From contig JANQFA010000139.1 of assembly GCA_028278065.1 (NCBI GenBank), positions 1 through 43,665 on the forward strand: a stretch of 43,665 nucleotides of DNA. Direction: 5' to 3'. The position numbers and the translations under genes are program-made. Of this stretch, positions 1 through 9,305 are shown one piece after another (the first letter of the stretch is position 1; each line of letters opens with the position of its first letter). The notes under the pieces were generated by a model. The model was not told the origin of the DNA. It did not search any database and saw only the letters and a program-made list of their open reading frames with translations. This stretch comes from Myxococcota bacterium. Lineage in GTDB: Bacteria > Myxococcota_A > UBA9160 > JAFDET01.

Positions 1-2
1 GG

Positions 3-614
3 GGCGAGTTCTACACCCACACCCTGATGACGCCCGTCTTCAATCCCGGGCCCAATCCCTTCGGTCTGCCGAGGATCTTCTGCGCGGGGGTCGGGCCCAG
101 GATGACGGAGGTGGTGGGGGAGGTGGCCGACGGGTTCCTGGTGCACCCGTTCCACACCGCCGAGTTCCTGCGCGAGGAGACGCTTCCGGCGTTGGAGCGG
201 GGCAGGGCGCGCTCCGGTCGCCGACGCGAGGACTTCGAGATCGGCGCCCAGCTCATCCTGGCGCTGGGCGAGGACGACGAGTCCCTCGCAGCGGCGATGA
301 ACGGCGCTCGCGCCCAGATCTCCTTCTACGGATCGACGCCCGCGTACCGGCCGGTGCTCGAATGCATCGGGCGGGGCGAGCTGCAGGACGAGCTGAACCG
401 GATGTCCAAGGAAGGGCGCTGGCTCGAGATGGCCGGGCGCATCGACGACGACCTGCTCGAGCGGATCGCGGTGGTGGGCTCGCGCCGCGACGCAGCGGAG
501 AAGATCCGCGCGCGCTGCGCCGGGCTCGTGGACCGGGTGAGCTTCATCGCACCCTTCGCGCCCGATCCGGATCTCTGGTCCGACGTCGTCCGCGAGGTCA
601 AGGCCGGGGGCTAG
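3..614 (+). CDS. LLM-class F420-dependent oxidoreductase, C-terminal part (5'-truncated)
   Basis: The reading frame is open from the window edge, so the N-terminus is missing; about 203 residues are visible. The segment begins GEFYTHTL and continues with PVFNPGPNPFG and a glycine-rich stretch ending in GEVADGFLVHPF, which is typical of bacterial luciferase-like (LLM) TIM-barrel oxidoreductases of the TIGR03617-type family. Members of this family are expected to use reduced coenzyme F420 to reduce or oxidise small organic substrates in the cytoplasm; the substrate cannot be told from sequence. It ends in TAG and faces the convergent AsmA-like gene 64 bp away. The family call is good, while the cofactor (F420 rather than FMN) is inferred from the family. 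Confidence 0.85.
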   Translation, partial: GEFYTHTLMTPVFNPGPNPFGLPRIFCAGVGPRMTEVVGEVADGFLVHPFHTAEFLREETLPALERGRARSGRRREDFEIGAQLILALGEDDESLAAAMNGARAQISFYGSTPAYRPVLECIGRGELQDELNRMSKEGRWLEMAGRIDDDLLERIAVVGSRRDAAEKIRARCAGLVDRVSFIAPFAPDPDLWSDVVREVKAGG

Positions 615-678
615 GCGGCGCGCCTCCGTCGCGATGCCGTCCTCGACGGCGAAGAAGGCGCCCTCCGAATCACGCGGC

Positions 679-1416
679 TCAGTCCATGATCTTCTTCAGG
701 AGCCGGCCGGCCTCCTTGCCCACCTCGCCGCCGACGCGCTTCTCGACCTCCCGCTGGGCCTGCACCGCCGCCACCTCGCGCACCACGGCGCCGGTGAACG
801 CCACCATCACGGTCTTGCCGATCTCGCCCGGCGTGCCGCCGCGGGCGCCGCCGACGTCGTTCAGCCGCACCGCGGGCATGTCCACCGCCAGGGGCTTCTC
901 CTCGCTGCTCACCCGCGAGACGTCCGCGTTCACGTGCCCCTTCTCGAACTCGAAGCGGCGGACGCGGATGCGCGTCGGCTCGGCACCCTCGGGTGCGGGC
1001 TCGGCCGGTGCGGCCGACGCCGCGGACGCGTTGCCCTTGAGCACGTCGAAGTTGGAGCGGCCCAGCTCGTTCACCTCGAAGTTCACGGTGGGAGCGGCGA
1101 CGCGCAGCTGGTCCACGACGATGGGCGTCGCGCCGAGCGTCGCCAGCTCGATCCCGAGCGTGATCTCGCCCAGCTCGAACGCGTTCCCGTCCGCGTATCC
1201 CTCCGGGTTGGCCACGCGCAGGCTGCGGATCGTCCCGCGTCCCTCCTCGAGGGAGATGCTCACCGATCCGACACGGACCGCGGTCCCCAGGACTCGGCTC
1301 CCGTGCGTCTCGATCAGGGACGCGACCAGTCCGTCGAGCCTCGAGGAAAGGAACCAGAACGAGGCGGCCGCGACGACCAGGATCGCCGCGCCGCCGACCA
1401 CCAGAACCCGCTTCAT
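679..1416 (-). CDS. AsmA/DUF748-like membrane-anchored protein
   Basis: This 245-residue protein has one N-terminal membrane helix (about residues 4-23, VLVVGGAAILVVAAASFWF) followed by a soluble part. The segment after the helix, with VASLIETHGSRVLGTAVRVG and then SLEEGRGTIRSLRVANPEG, matches the start of AsmA-type periplasmic proteins, which are linked to envelope or lipid transport homeostasis in Gram-negative bacteria. It is much shorter than full AsmA and ends in a charged, alanine-rich tail. The ATG start is supported by an unusually complete Shine-Dalgarno 7 nt upstream and a TACAAT box. It is transcribed divergently from the MBL hydrolase. The exact function is unknown. Confidence 0.7.
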   Translation of the reverse strand: MKRVLVVGGAAILVVAAASFWFLSSRLDGLVASLIETHGSRVLGTAVRVGSVSISLEEGRGTIRSLRVANPEGYADGNAFELGEITLGIELATLGATPIVVDQLRVAAPTVNFEVNELGRSNFDVLKGNASAASAAPAEPAPEGAEPTRIRVRRFEFEKGHVNADVSRVSSEEKPLAVDMPAVRLNDVGGARGGTPGEIGKTVMVAFTGAVVREVAAVQAQREVEKRVGGEVGKEAGRLLKKIMD

Positions 1417-1417
1417 G

Positions 1418-1429
1418 GGATCACCTCCT
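1418..1429 (-). promoter_or_regulatory. Extended Shine-Dalgarno of the AsmA-like gene
   Basis: On the minus strand this reads AGGAGGTGATCC, which complements the full 12-nt conserved 16S rRNA 3' tail (GGATCACCTCCT). The core AGGAGG lies 7 nt before the ATG at 1416. It fixes the start choice and predicts strong ribosome recruitment. Confidence 0.75.
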
Positions 1430-1442
1430 CGGTCGGCTCGCG

Positions 1443-1448
1443 ATTGTA
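1443..1448 (-). promoter_or_regulatory. Candidate -10 box (TACAAT) for the AsmA-like gene
   Basis: TACAAT on the minus strand is close to the sigma-70 -10 consensus and would give a leader of about 20 nt that includes the strong Shine-Dalgarno. No convincing -35 box was seen. Confidence 0.5.
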
Positions 1449-1486
1449 CCGGTCCGGGATCGCGCCTGCGCCGGGCGCCGTCCTGC

Positions 1487-1492
1487 TAGAGT
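1487..1492 (+). promoter_or_regulatory. Candidate -10 box (TAGAGT) for the MBL hydrolase
   Basis: TAGAGT lies 18 nt before the ATG at 1511, and a GGAGG Shine-Dalgarno lies between them, so this gene would have a short leader. It faces the TACAAT box of the divergent gene. Confidence 0.4.
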
Positions 1493-1510
1493 CGGCCCGC
1501 GGAGGACCCC

Positions 1511-2800
1511 ATGGCCGACCTGCTCGCGCTCTCCAGCCGCATCATCGACCAGGGCGTGGCCCACGAGCCCGTCAACCGGATCACCCAGGAGCTGTCCGAG
1601 CTGGGGGAGGGCGTGGCGATCGTCGAGTCCTTCTCCCACGTCGTCACCTTCGCCAGCGACGACGGTCTGGTGTGCTTCGACACCAGCGGAGCCTGGAGCG
1701 GCGGCGCCGTGCTGGAGGCGATCCGAAGCTGGTCCGACGAGCGCTTCCACACCCTCCTCTACACCCATGGCCACGTGGACCACGTGGGCGGTGCCGGCGC
1801 GTTCCTCGCCCACGAAGAGGGGCGCGGGCGACCCGCTCCGCGGGTCGTGGGGCACGAGAACGTGGCGCGACGCTTCGATCGCTACGTCGCGACCGACGGC
1901 TACAACCGAGCGATCAACGCCCGTCAGTTCGGCGGGGTCCGCGGAGCCATCAACCAGGGGATCGGCGGAACGGCCTCCTTCCTGCCCCCGGAGACCCCCC
2001 GCCCCGGCCTCACCTTTCGCGACCGGATGCGTCTCGACGTCGGCGGGGTCGCGATCGAGCTGCGTCACGCGCTCGGGGAGACCGACGACCACCTCTGGGC
2101 CTGGCTCCCGGAGCGGCGCACCATCTGCGCGGGCGACTTCTTCATCTGGAACTTCCCCAACGCCGGGAATCCGCAGAAGGTCCAGCGCTACCCGCTCGAG
2201 TGGGCCGCGGCGCTGCGCGAGATGGCGGGCACCGGGGCCGAGCTCTTCATCCCGGCCCACGGCCTTCCCATCGAGGGGGCAGCGCGCATCCGGCGGGTGC
2301 TCGACGACGTGGCCGGAGCTCTCGAGGACGTGGTGGGTCGGACCCTCGACGGGATGAACCAGGGCCTTCCCCTCGACGCGATCCTGCACGAGGTCCAGGT
2401 CGACCCCGCGCTCCTGGAGAAGCCGTATCTGCGTCCGCTCTACGACGAGCCCGAGTTCGTCATCCGCAACGTGTGGAGGCTCTACGGCGGCTGGTACGAC
2501 GGCAATCCGGCCCACCTGAAGCCGGCGACCGAGGCAGCGCTGGGCCGGGAGCTGTGCGAGCTGGCGGGTGGGGCGGGTGCCCTGGTGGCACGCGCCGGGG
2601 AGCTGGCCGAGGCGGGTGAGCTGCGCCTCGCGTGTCACCTGGTGGAGCTCGCGGCGGCGGCCCGGCCGGACGACCGCGCGGTGCACGCCGTGCGAGCGGA
2701 CGTCTACGAGCGGCGCCGCAAGCACGAGCGCTCGCTCATGGCGAAGGGGGTCTACGGGCACGCCGCGCGCACCTCCCGTTCGGTCGCGGAGCGCGACTGA
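1511..2800 (+). CDS. MBL-fold hydrolase, alkylsulfatase-like with dimerisation domain
   Basis: The 429-residue protein carries the metallo-beta-lactamase metal motif THGHVDH at residues 85-91 and further metal ligands in HENV, ALGETDDH and GDFF contexts. The part from about residue 290 (LPLDAILHEVQVDP, then VWRLYGGWYDGNPAHLKPA) is the alkyl sulfatase dimerisation domain found in SdsA1/BDS1-type enzymes, followed by a helical SCP2-adjacent region. The family hydrolyses alkyl sulfates or related esters with two zinc ions. This protein is shorter than classical SDS hydrolases (about 650 residues) and seems to lack a signal peptide and the C-terminal sterol-carrier-like domain, so its substrate may differ. 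The start ATG follows GGAGG with good spacing. It ends five bases before a tandem repeat array shared with the convergent recQ. Confidence 0.85.
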   Translation: MADLLALSSRIIDQGVAHEPVNRITQELSELGEGVAIVESFSHVVTFASDDGLVCFDTSGAWSGGAVLEAIRSWSDERFHTLLYTHGHVDHVGGAGAFLAHEEGRGRPAPRVVGHENVARRFDRYVATDGYNRAINARQFGGVRGAINQGIGGTASFLPPETPRPGLTFRDRMRLDVGGVAIELRHALGETDDHLWAWLPERRTICAGDFFIWNFPNAGNPQKVQRYPLEWAAALREMAGTGAELFIPAHGLPIEGAARIRRVLDDVAGALEDVVGRTLDGMNQGLPLDAILHEVQVDPALLEKPYLRPLYDEPEFVIRNVWRLYGGWYDGNPAHLKPATEAALGRELCELAGGAGALVARAGELAEAGELRLACHLVELAAAARPDDRAVHAVRADVYERRRKHERSLMAKGVYGHAARTSRSVAERD

Positions 2801-2805
2801 ACGGG

Positions 2806-2874
2806 CAGCGGATCGACCCGACCCAGTCGGCCAGCGGATCGACCGGACCCAGTCGGGCAGCGGATCGACCGGAC

Positions 2875-2883
<9 letters not shown>
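2806..2883. repeat. Three tandem copies of a 26-bp repeat at the MBL/recQ convergent junction
   Basis: Copies start at 2806, 2832 and 2858; each begins CAGCGGATCGACC and ends with CAGTCGG plus C or G. They differ by only a few substitutions. The stop codon of the upstream MBL gene (2798-2800) lies just before copy 1 and the stop codon of recQ (2875-2877, minus strand) lies inside copy 3. In copies 1 and 2 the equivalent bases read CCA rather than TCA, so only copy 3 supplies the recQ stop. There are no spacers, so this is not CRISPR. Confidence 0.95.
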
Positions 2884-4713
<1,830 letters not shown>

Positions 4714-4722
4714 CGCCCGGGA

Positions 4723-4728
4723 AGGGTA
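4723..4728 (-). promoter_or_regulatory. -10 box (TACCCT) for leaderless recQ transcript
   Basis: TACCCT on the minus strand ends 9 nt before the recQ ATG, with no Shine-Dalgarno between them. It fits the TANNNT-plus-6-to-9-nt pattern seen at eight other genes in the window. Confidence 0.5.
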
Positions 4729-4748
4729 CCAGACCGGCCAGAAGCCGC

Positions 4749-5120
4749 CTACTGGCGGCGGGCCGCGTTCGGAAGGGGGCGGAACCGGCCGTTCATCCGC
4801 TGGCAGTCGAACTTGCGCGTGAAGGTGAGGCTCCCGCCGGTGTCGCACTTGCCCAGGACGTTGTCCGGGTGGACGCCGGGGCCGCGCTCCCGCTCGGCGG
4901 GGCCTTCGCGGGTCTTGAACCGGGAGAGCCAGCCCCGCGCCCGGTCGGTGAAGCCGCCTCCCTCGTCTTCCTCGTCGGCGACCTCGGTCTCGTCCGCGGC
5001 TTCGCCGTGGCGGTAGTGCTTCTCCATGAGCTCCTGGCCGTTGTCGATCTCCTCGATCGCAAAGCAGCCGCCGGCCGCGAGGGCCCAGGCCAGGAGCAAG
5101 AGCACGCTGCCGGGTCTCAT
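4749..5120 (-). CDS. Small lipoprotein of unknown function
   Basis: The 123-residue protein has a lipoprotein signal peptide: MRPGSV, a leucine/alanine-rich hydrophobic stretch, and the lipobox-like LAAGGC with the acylated Cys at residue 19. The mature part starts with an acidic region (residues 35-55 rich in Glu and Asp), then a basic segment GFTDRARGWLSRFKTR, and ends with a conserved-looking KCDTGGSLTFTRKFDCQRMNG, where two cysteines (in KCDTGG and FDCQ) could form a disulfide. I do not recognise a family. It is likely envelope-located. It precedes recQ by 35 bp on the same strand, though recQ seems to have its own promoter. Confidence 0.7.
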   Translation of the reverse strand: MRPGSVLLLLAWALAAGGCFAIEEIDNGQELMEKHYRHGEAADETEVADEEDEGGGFTDRARGWLSRFKTREGPAERERGPGVHPDNVLGKCDTGGSLTFTRKFDCQRMNGRFRPLPNAARRQ

Positions 5121-5180
5121 GAGCCCCTGATCGGCTGTTCGCAGAAGGGGGTTGAGGCGGCGTCGGAGACGGCGAGCGCC

Positions 5181-5186
5181 TATCCT
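5181..5186 (+). promoter_or_regulatory. -10 box (TATCCT) for leaderless diadenylate cyclase transcript
   Basis: TATCCT lies 8 nt before the ATG at 5195 and there is no Shine-Dalgarno. The same hexamer occurs at phoB and clpS with 8 and 6 nt spacing. Confidence 0.55.
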
Positions 5187-5194
5187 GCGCGCGA

Positions 5195-6346
5195 ATGGGC
5201 GCCCTGGGCGAGTTGCGCATCCTGGACGCGGTGGACGTCGGTCTCGTCTCCCTCCTCTTGTGGGTGGCGATCGTCGGTCTGCGCCGCTCGGGCGCCACCC
5301 TGGCCCTGCTCGGATTCGCGGTCCTCGGCGCCATCTACCTGGCGGCCCAGCGCTTCGAGCTGGCGCTGACGGCGAGTCTCCTGCAGGCGTTCTTCGCGGT
5401 CTTCGTCATCGTGCTGGTGGTCGTGTTCCAGGACGATCTGCGCCGGCTCGTGGAGCGGATCGCGGTCTGGGGTCTGGGCCGCCGGGCCCCCGGCACGCCG
5501 GCGTCGGCGGTCGACATCCTGGTGCGTAGCGTGACCCGACTGGCCGCCGGGCGGCGCGGCGCGCTCCTCGTGGTTCCCGGACGTGAGCCGATCGAGCGGC
5601 ACCTGGAGGGCGGTGTGATGCTGGACGCCCGCCTCTCCGAGCCGATCCTGCTCTCGCTCTTCGACCCCGGCTCGCCGGGACACGACGGGGCGGTGCTGAT
5701 CCGCGGCGATCGCATCGAGCGCTTCGCCGTGCACCTGCCGCTGTCGGACGATCGGGATGCCCTGGGCGGCGCCGGCACGCGGCACGCGGCGGCGCTGGGC
5801 CTGGCTGAGGCCTGCGACGCCCTCACCGTGGTGGTGTCGGAGGAACGCGGAACGGTGTCGGTGGCGCGGGACGGCGCGCTCCACCGGCTCTCCGGTCCCG
5901 ACGCGCTCCCCGGCGAGCTCCGGCGCTTCGTCGCCGACACCTCTCCCGCCCGTCAGGGCGCGCTCCGCTCCGCTCTGGAGCGCTGGCCCGAGGCGATCGT
6001 CGCGACGGCCTGTGCCGTCGGTCTCTGGCTGGTGCTGGTCGCTGGAGGCAGCCTCATCGAGGTGCGCCACCCCGCGGCGGTGGTCGTGGACAACGTGCCG
6101 GAGGGCTGGGCGGTCGAGGGGATCGAGCCCGCCGAGGTGACGGTGGTGGTGGAGGGCTCGCGCCGCACGCTCTACCTGGCCGATCTCTCCGACGTGCGGG
6201 TGCGGGTCGACGCGCTCCTCGTCCAGCTGGGGCGTCGCACCTTCACGATCTCGGCCGAGCAGGTCGAGCACCCGGAGGGCCTGCGTGTGCTGGACGTCGA
6301 GCCGGGGCGCATCCGATTGATGGTGCGCAGCAGCGAGGAGTCGTGA
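5195..6346 (+). CDS. cdaA: Fused diadenylate cyclase (CdaA-type) and YbbR/CdaR-like domain protein
   Basis: The 383-residue protein starts with three membrane helices (about residues 13-77) ending in FQDDLRRLVERI, matching the FQPELR signature of membrane cyclic di-AMP synthases. The DisA_N domain follows with H163-D164-G165-A166 (the DGA motif) and GTRHAAALGLAE at about 194-205. The usual RHR motif is R196-H197-A198 here, so its last Arg is replaced. After a fourth helix (about 265-287) comes a YbbR-like domain (PEGWAVEGIEPAEVTVVVEG...). In Firmicutes the cyclase CdaA and regulator CdaR are separate neighbours; here both are in one chain. Cyclic di-AMP synthesis is the expected role but activity is uncertain because of the changed motif. 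The next gene starts within its stop codon. Confidence 0.88.
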   Translation: MGALGELRILDAVDVGLVSLLLWVAIVGLRRSGATLALLGFAVLGAIYLAAQRFELALTASLLQAFFAVFVIVLVVVFQDDLRRLVERIAVWGLGRRAPGTPASAVDILVRSVTRLAAGRRGALLVVPGREPIERHLEGGVMLDARLSEPILLSLFDPGSPGHDGAVLIRGDRIERFAVHLPLSDDRDALGGAGTRHAAALGLAEACDALTVVVSEERGTVSVARDGALHRLSGPDALPGELRRFVADTSPARQGALRSALERWPEAIVATACAVGLWLVLVAGGSLIEVRHPAAVVVDNVPEGWAVEGIEPAEVTVVVEGSRRTLYLADLSDVRVRVDALLVQLGRRTFTISAEQVEHPEGLRVLDVEPGRIRLMVRSSEES

Positions 6347-7284
6347 TGGAGCTGAGGGAGGTCGCCGCCGGAGTCTACGCGTGTCTGCAGCCCGATCGGG
6401 GCTGGGGCTGGAGCAACTCGGGGCTGGTGGCCCGCGACGGGGGACTCGTCGTCGACACCCTGATGGACGTGGGGCACACGCGGCGCATGCTCGAGCTCTA
6501 CGCGGGCGTGGTGCCGGGCACTCCGCGCCGCCTGGTCAACACGCACCACAACCCCGACCACTGCTGGGGCAACCAGCTGCTGCGCGACGCCGAGATCTAC
6601 GGGCACACCTTCTGCGTCGAGGCGATGGGGGCCGACCTCGCGCCGGCCGTCCTGCAGGCGATGATCGAGGCGCCGGAGCTCGGCCCGGGGCCGCGCTGGT
6701 TCGCCGAGGACGTCCGCGAGTTCGACTTCTCGGAGGTGGAGGTGACGCCGCCGAACCGTCCGGTCGGCGACGAAGGCCTGACCCTCGACCTGGACGGCCG
6801 TCCGGCGGAGCTCGTCTACCTGGGCCCGGCCCACACGGGAGGCGACCTGGTGGTGCACCTGCCCGAGGACGGTGTGGTCTTCGCCGGAGACATCCTCTTC
6901 CGCCACTGCACCCCGATCGGCTGGGAGGGGACCACCGCGGGGTGGCAGCGGGCGCTCGAGCACATCGCGGGCCTGGAGCCGGAGCTGATCGTGCCCGGGC
7001 ACGGGGAGCCCTGCGGAGCGGAGGGCGCCCTCGAGCTGCGCGACTACCTCGGCTACGTGTTCGACGAGAGCCGGCGCTTCTTCGAGGCCGAGGTCCCCGC
7101 CGAGGAAGCGGCCCGGCGCATCGACCTGGGTCCCTATGCGGTCTGGACGCAGCCCGAGCGCCTGGTCTTCAACGTGGCCCGCGCCTACCGCGAGCTGCGC
7201 GGTGGCGCCTGGGACGAGCCGCCCGAAGCCCTTGCCCTGATGGACGAGGCCGTCGCCCTCCGCCGCCACTGGGACCGCGGCTAG
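6346..7284 (+). CDS. MBL-fold metallo-hydrolase
   Basis: This 312-residue hydrolase has the metal motif region THHNPDHCWGNQL at residues 66-78. The third canonical His of HxHxDH is Asn here, a change known in an MBL subgroup whose members carry HTNGDHxWGNQ. Further ligand-like residues are GPAHTGGD, GDILF and PGHGEPCG. The substrate is unknown. ATG 6346 is preferred to GTG 6343 because it overlaps the upstream TGA as TGATG and has GAGGAG 5 nt upstream, which predicts translational coupling to the diadenylate cyclase. Its stop TAG shares the palindrome CTAG with the stop of the convergent ligase gene. Confidence 0.85.
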   Translation: MELREVAAGVYACLQPDRGWGWSNSGLVARDGGLVVDTLMDVGHTRRMLELYAGVVPGTPRRLVNTHHNPDHCWGNQLLRDAEIYGHTFCVEAMGADLAPAVLQAMIEAPELGPGPRWFAEDVREFDFSEVEVTPPNRPVGDEGLTLDLDGRPAELVYLGPAHTGGDLVVHLPEDGVVFAGDILFRHCTPIGWEGTTAGWQRALEHIAGLEPELIVPGHGEPCGAEGALELRDYLGYVFDESRRFFEAEVPAEEAARRIDLGPYAVWTQPERLVFNVARAYRELRGGAWDEPPEALALMDEAVALRRHWDRG

Positions 7285-9236
7285 GCTGCGAGCTCGGGGA
7301 GGTCGCGGAAGAGGTCCAGGGCCTCGGGGTTCGCGATGGCTTCGCGGTTGGCCACGGGGCGCCCGTGCACCACGTCGCGCACGGCCAGCTCGACTTTCTT
7401 GCCGCTGCGCGTGTAGGGGATGTCGGCCACGGCCAGGATGCGGGCGGGCACGTGGCGCGGTGTCGCGTCTCGCCGGATGGCCGTGGCGATCCGCTCGCGC
7501 AGCGCGTCGTCGAGGCCGAGCCCATCCCGGAGCTTCACGAAGAGGATCACCCGCACATCGCCCTCCCAGTCCTGACCGACCACGAGGGCGTCCTCCACCG
7601 CGTCGATGCTCTCCACGGGTCGGTAGATCTCCGCCGTCCCGATGCGCACGCCGCCCGGGTTGAGGGTGGTGTCGGAGCGCCCGGCCATGCGGGCGCTGCC
7701 CCGCTCGGTGATCTCGATCCAGTCGCCGTGGTGCCAGACTCCGGGGAAGCGCTCGAAGTAGGCGGCGCGGTAGCGGCCTCCGTCCGGGTCGTTCCAGAAG
7801 CCCACCGGCATGCTGGGCGCCGCCCGCGTGCAGACGAGCTCGCCGTTGCGGCCGATCACCGGGCGGCCGCTGGCGTTGAAGGCCGCCACGGCCATCCCGA
7901 GTCCTCGGCACTGGAGCTCGCCGGCGTGCACGGGGAGGGCGGGGTGGCCCGGAAAGAAGCAGGAGCAGATGTCCGTGCCGCCGGCGATCGACGAGAGGCA
8001 GAGGTCGTCCTTCACTTCGCGGTAGACGTACCGGAAGCTCTCGGGCGAGAGCGGCGAGCCCGTCGAGAGGAGGGTGCGCAGCTCGGGGAGGGGCCCCTCC
8101 TCGCGCGGCGACACCCCCGCCTTCTCGGCCGCCGCCAGGAAGCGCGCGCTGGTGCCGAAGGTCGTGACGCCTTCTTCGCGCGCCATGCGGAAGAGCGCAC
8201 CGCCGTCGGGCGCGAAGGGCGAGCCGTCGTAGAGGACCAGGCCGGCCCCGACGCCCAGAGCGCCGACGAGCCAGTTCCACATCATCCAGCCACACGTGGT
8301 GAAGTAGAAGAGCCGGTCCTCGGGTCCCAGGTCCGTGTGGAGGGCGTGCTCCTTCCAGTGCTGCAGCAGGATGCCCCCGGCGCCGTGGACGATGCACTTG
8401 GGGACGCCCGTCGTGCCCGAGGAGTAGAGCACGTAGACCGGGTGATCGAAGGGCAGGGCTTCGAAGGCGAGCGGCGGGTCGTCGTCCGCACCCAGCCACG
8501 CCTGCCACGCCGTGGCGCGGGGCGCCTCGCTGAGGTCGGGCTCCGGCTCCAGATAGGGCACCACCACCAGGTGCTCCACCGACGGCATGAGCTCGGCGAG
8601 CTGCGCCGCGACGCCCAGCGAAGCGAAGCGCTTGCCTCCGTAGACGTAGCCATCCGCGCAGAACAGCACGCGCGGGGCGATCTGTCCGAAGCGGTCCAGC
8701 ACGCCGGACACACCGAAGTCCGGCGAGCACGACGACCACACCGCGCCCACGCTGGTGGCGGCCAGCATGGCCACCACCGTCTCCGGCAGGTTCGGCAGGA
8801 AGCCGGCGACCCGATCGCCCGGGCGAATCCCGGCGTCGCGCAGACCCCGGGCCAGGCGTGCGACCTGGCTGCGCAGCTCGGCGAACCCGATGCGGCGCGA
8901 CCCGGCGAGGGCCTCTCCGCGGAAGATCAGGGCCGCCGCGTCGTCTTCCCGGCGCAGCAGGTTCTCCGCGAAGTTGAGGGTGGCGCCCTCGAACCAGCGC
9001 GCGCCGGGGAGCCGGTCGGGGTCGTCCACCACGCGCTCGAAGGCGCCATCCGTGCGGATCCCCGACACGTCGAGGAGGTCGCCCCAGAAGTCGGCCGGGT
9101 CCTCCACGGACCAGCGCCACAGGGCCTCGTAGTCCGGCAGCGGCCGGCCGAGGCGCTCCTGGCTGCGTTGTCGGAAGCGGGTGATGCGGGCGCCCGCTAG
9201 GCGCTCGGGCGACGGCTCCCAGAGGGGCTCGGACAC
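7281..9236 (-). CDS. aacS: Acetoacetate--CoA ligase (acetoacetyl-CoA synthetase)
   Basis: The 651-residue protein is a member of the ANL adenylate-forming superfamily with full family length. The N-terminal segment (ARWFEGATLNFAENLL) and the AMP-binding motif YSSGTTGVPKCIVHG, followed by TTCGWMMWNWLVGAL, match the acetoacetate-CoA ligase subgroup. The C-terminal catalytic lysine lies in TRSGKKVE. The enzyme activates acetoacetate with ATP and CoA in the cytosol, feeding ketone bodies or polyhydroxyalkanoate carbon into acetyl-CoA and lipid metabolism. The start is GTG at 9236. The start region sits after the TPR gene stop with a 69-bp gap on the opposite side. The convergent MBL gene overlaps by 4 bp. 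Confidence 0.93.
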   Translation of the reverse strand: MSEPLWEPSPERLAGARITRFRQRSQERLGRPLPDYEALWRWSVEDPADFWGDLLDVSGIRTDGAFERVVDDPDRLPGARWFEGATLNFAENLLRREDDAAALIFRGEALAGSRRIGFAELRSQVARLARGLRDAGIRPGDRVAGFLPNLPETVVAMLAATSVGAVWSSCSPDFGVSGVLDRFGQIAPRVLFCADGYVYGGKRFASLGVAAQLAELMPSVEHLVVVPYLEPEPDLSEAPRATAWQAWLGADDDPPLAFEALPFDHPVYVLYSSGTTGVPKCIVHGAGGILLQHWKEHALHTDLGPEDRLFYFTTCGWMMWNWLVGALGVGAGLVLYDGSPFAPDGGALFRMAREEGVTTFGTSARFLAAAEKAGVSPREEGPLPELRTLLSTGSPLSPESFRYVYREVKDDLCLSSIAGGTDICSCFFPGHPALPVHAGELQCRGLGMAVAAFNASGRPVIGRNGELVCTRAAPSMPVGFWNDPDGGRYRAAYFERFPGVWHHGDWIEITERGSARMAGRSDTTLNPGGVRIGTAEIYRPVESIDAVEDALVVGQDWEGDVRVILFVKLRDGLGLDDALRERIATAIRRDATPRHVPARILAVADIPYTRSGKKVELAVRDVVHGRPVANREAIANPEALDLFRDLPELAA

Positions 9237-9305
9237 CCGGTGAGGGAATCCGATCCGCGCTTCCGCTTCAAGCGGTTCGGGCTGGAGGGTCCGCAGGCCG
9301 TTCTT

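Noticed and set aside
1418-1429. 3' end of a 16S rRNA gene (GGATCACCTCCT)
   Set aside because: Only 12 nt match, on the wrong strand for any rRNA and placed as a Shine-Dalgarno; no upstream rRNA sequence exists.
6541-6579. Broken metal site in the MBL hydrolase (HHNPDH)
   Set aside because: The Asn substitution matches a known MBL subgroup, so it is not evidence of inactivation.
6172-9120. A 982-residue minus-strand ORF and similar long frames over other genes
   Set aside because: They are GC-rich shadow frames of recognisable genes with arginine/alanine-rich, non-family sequence.
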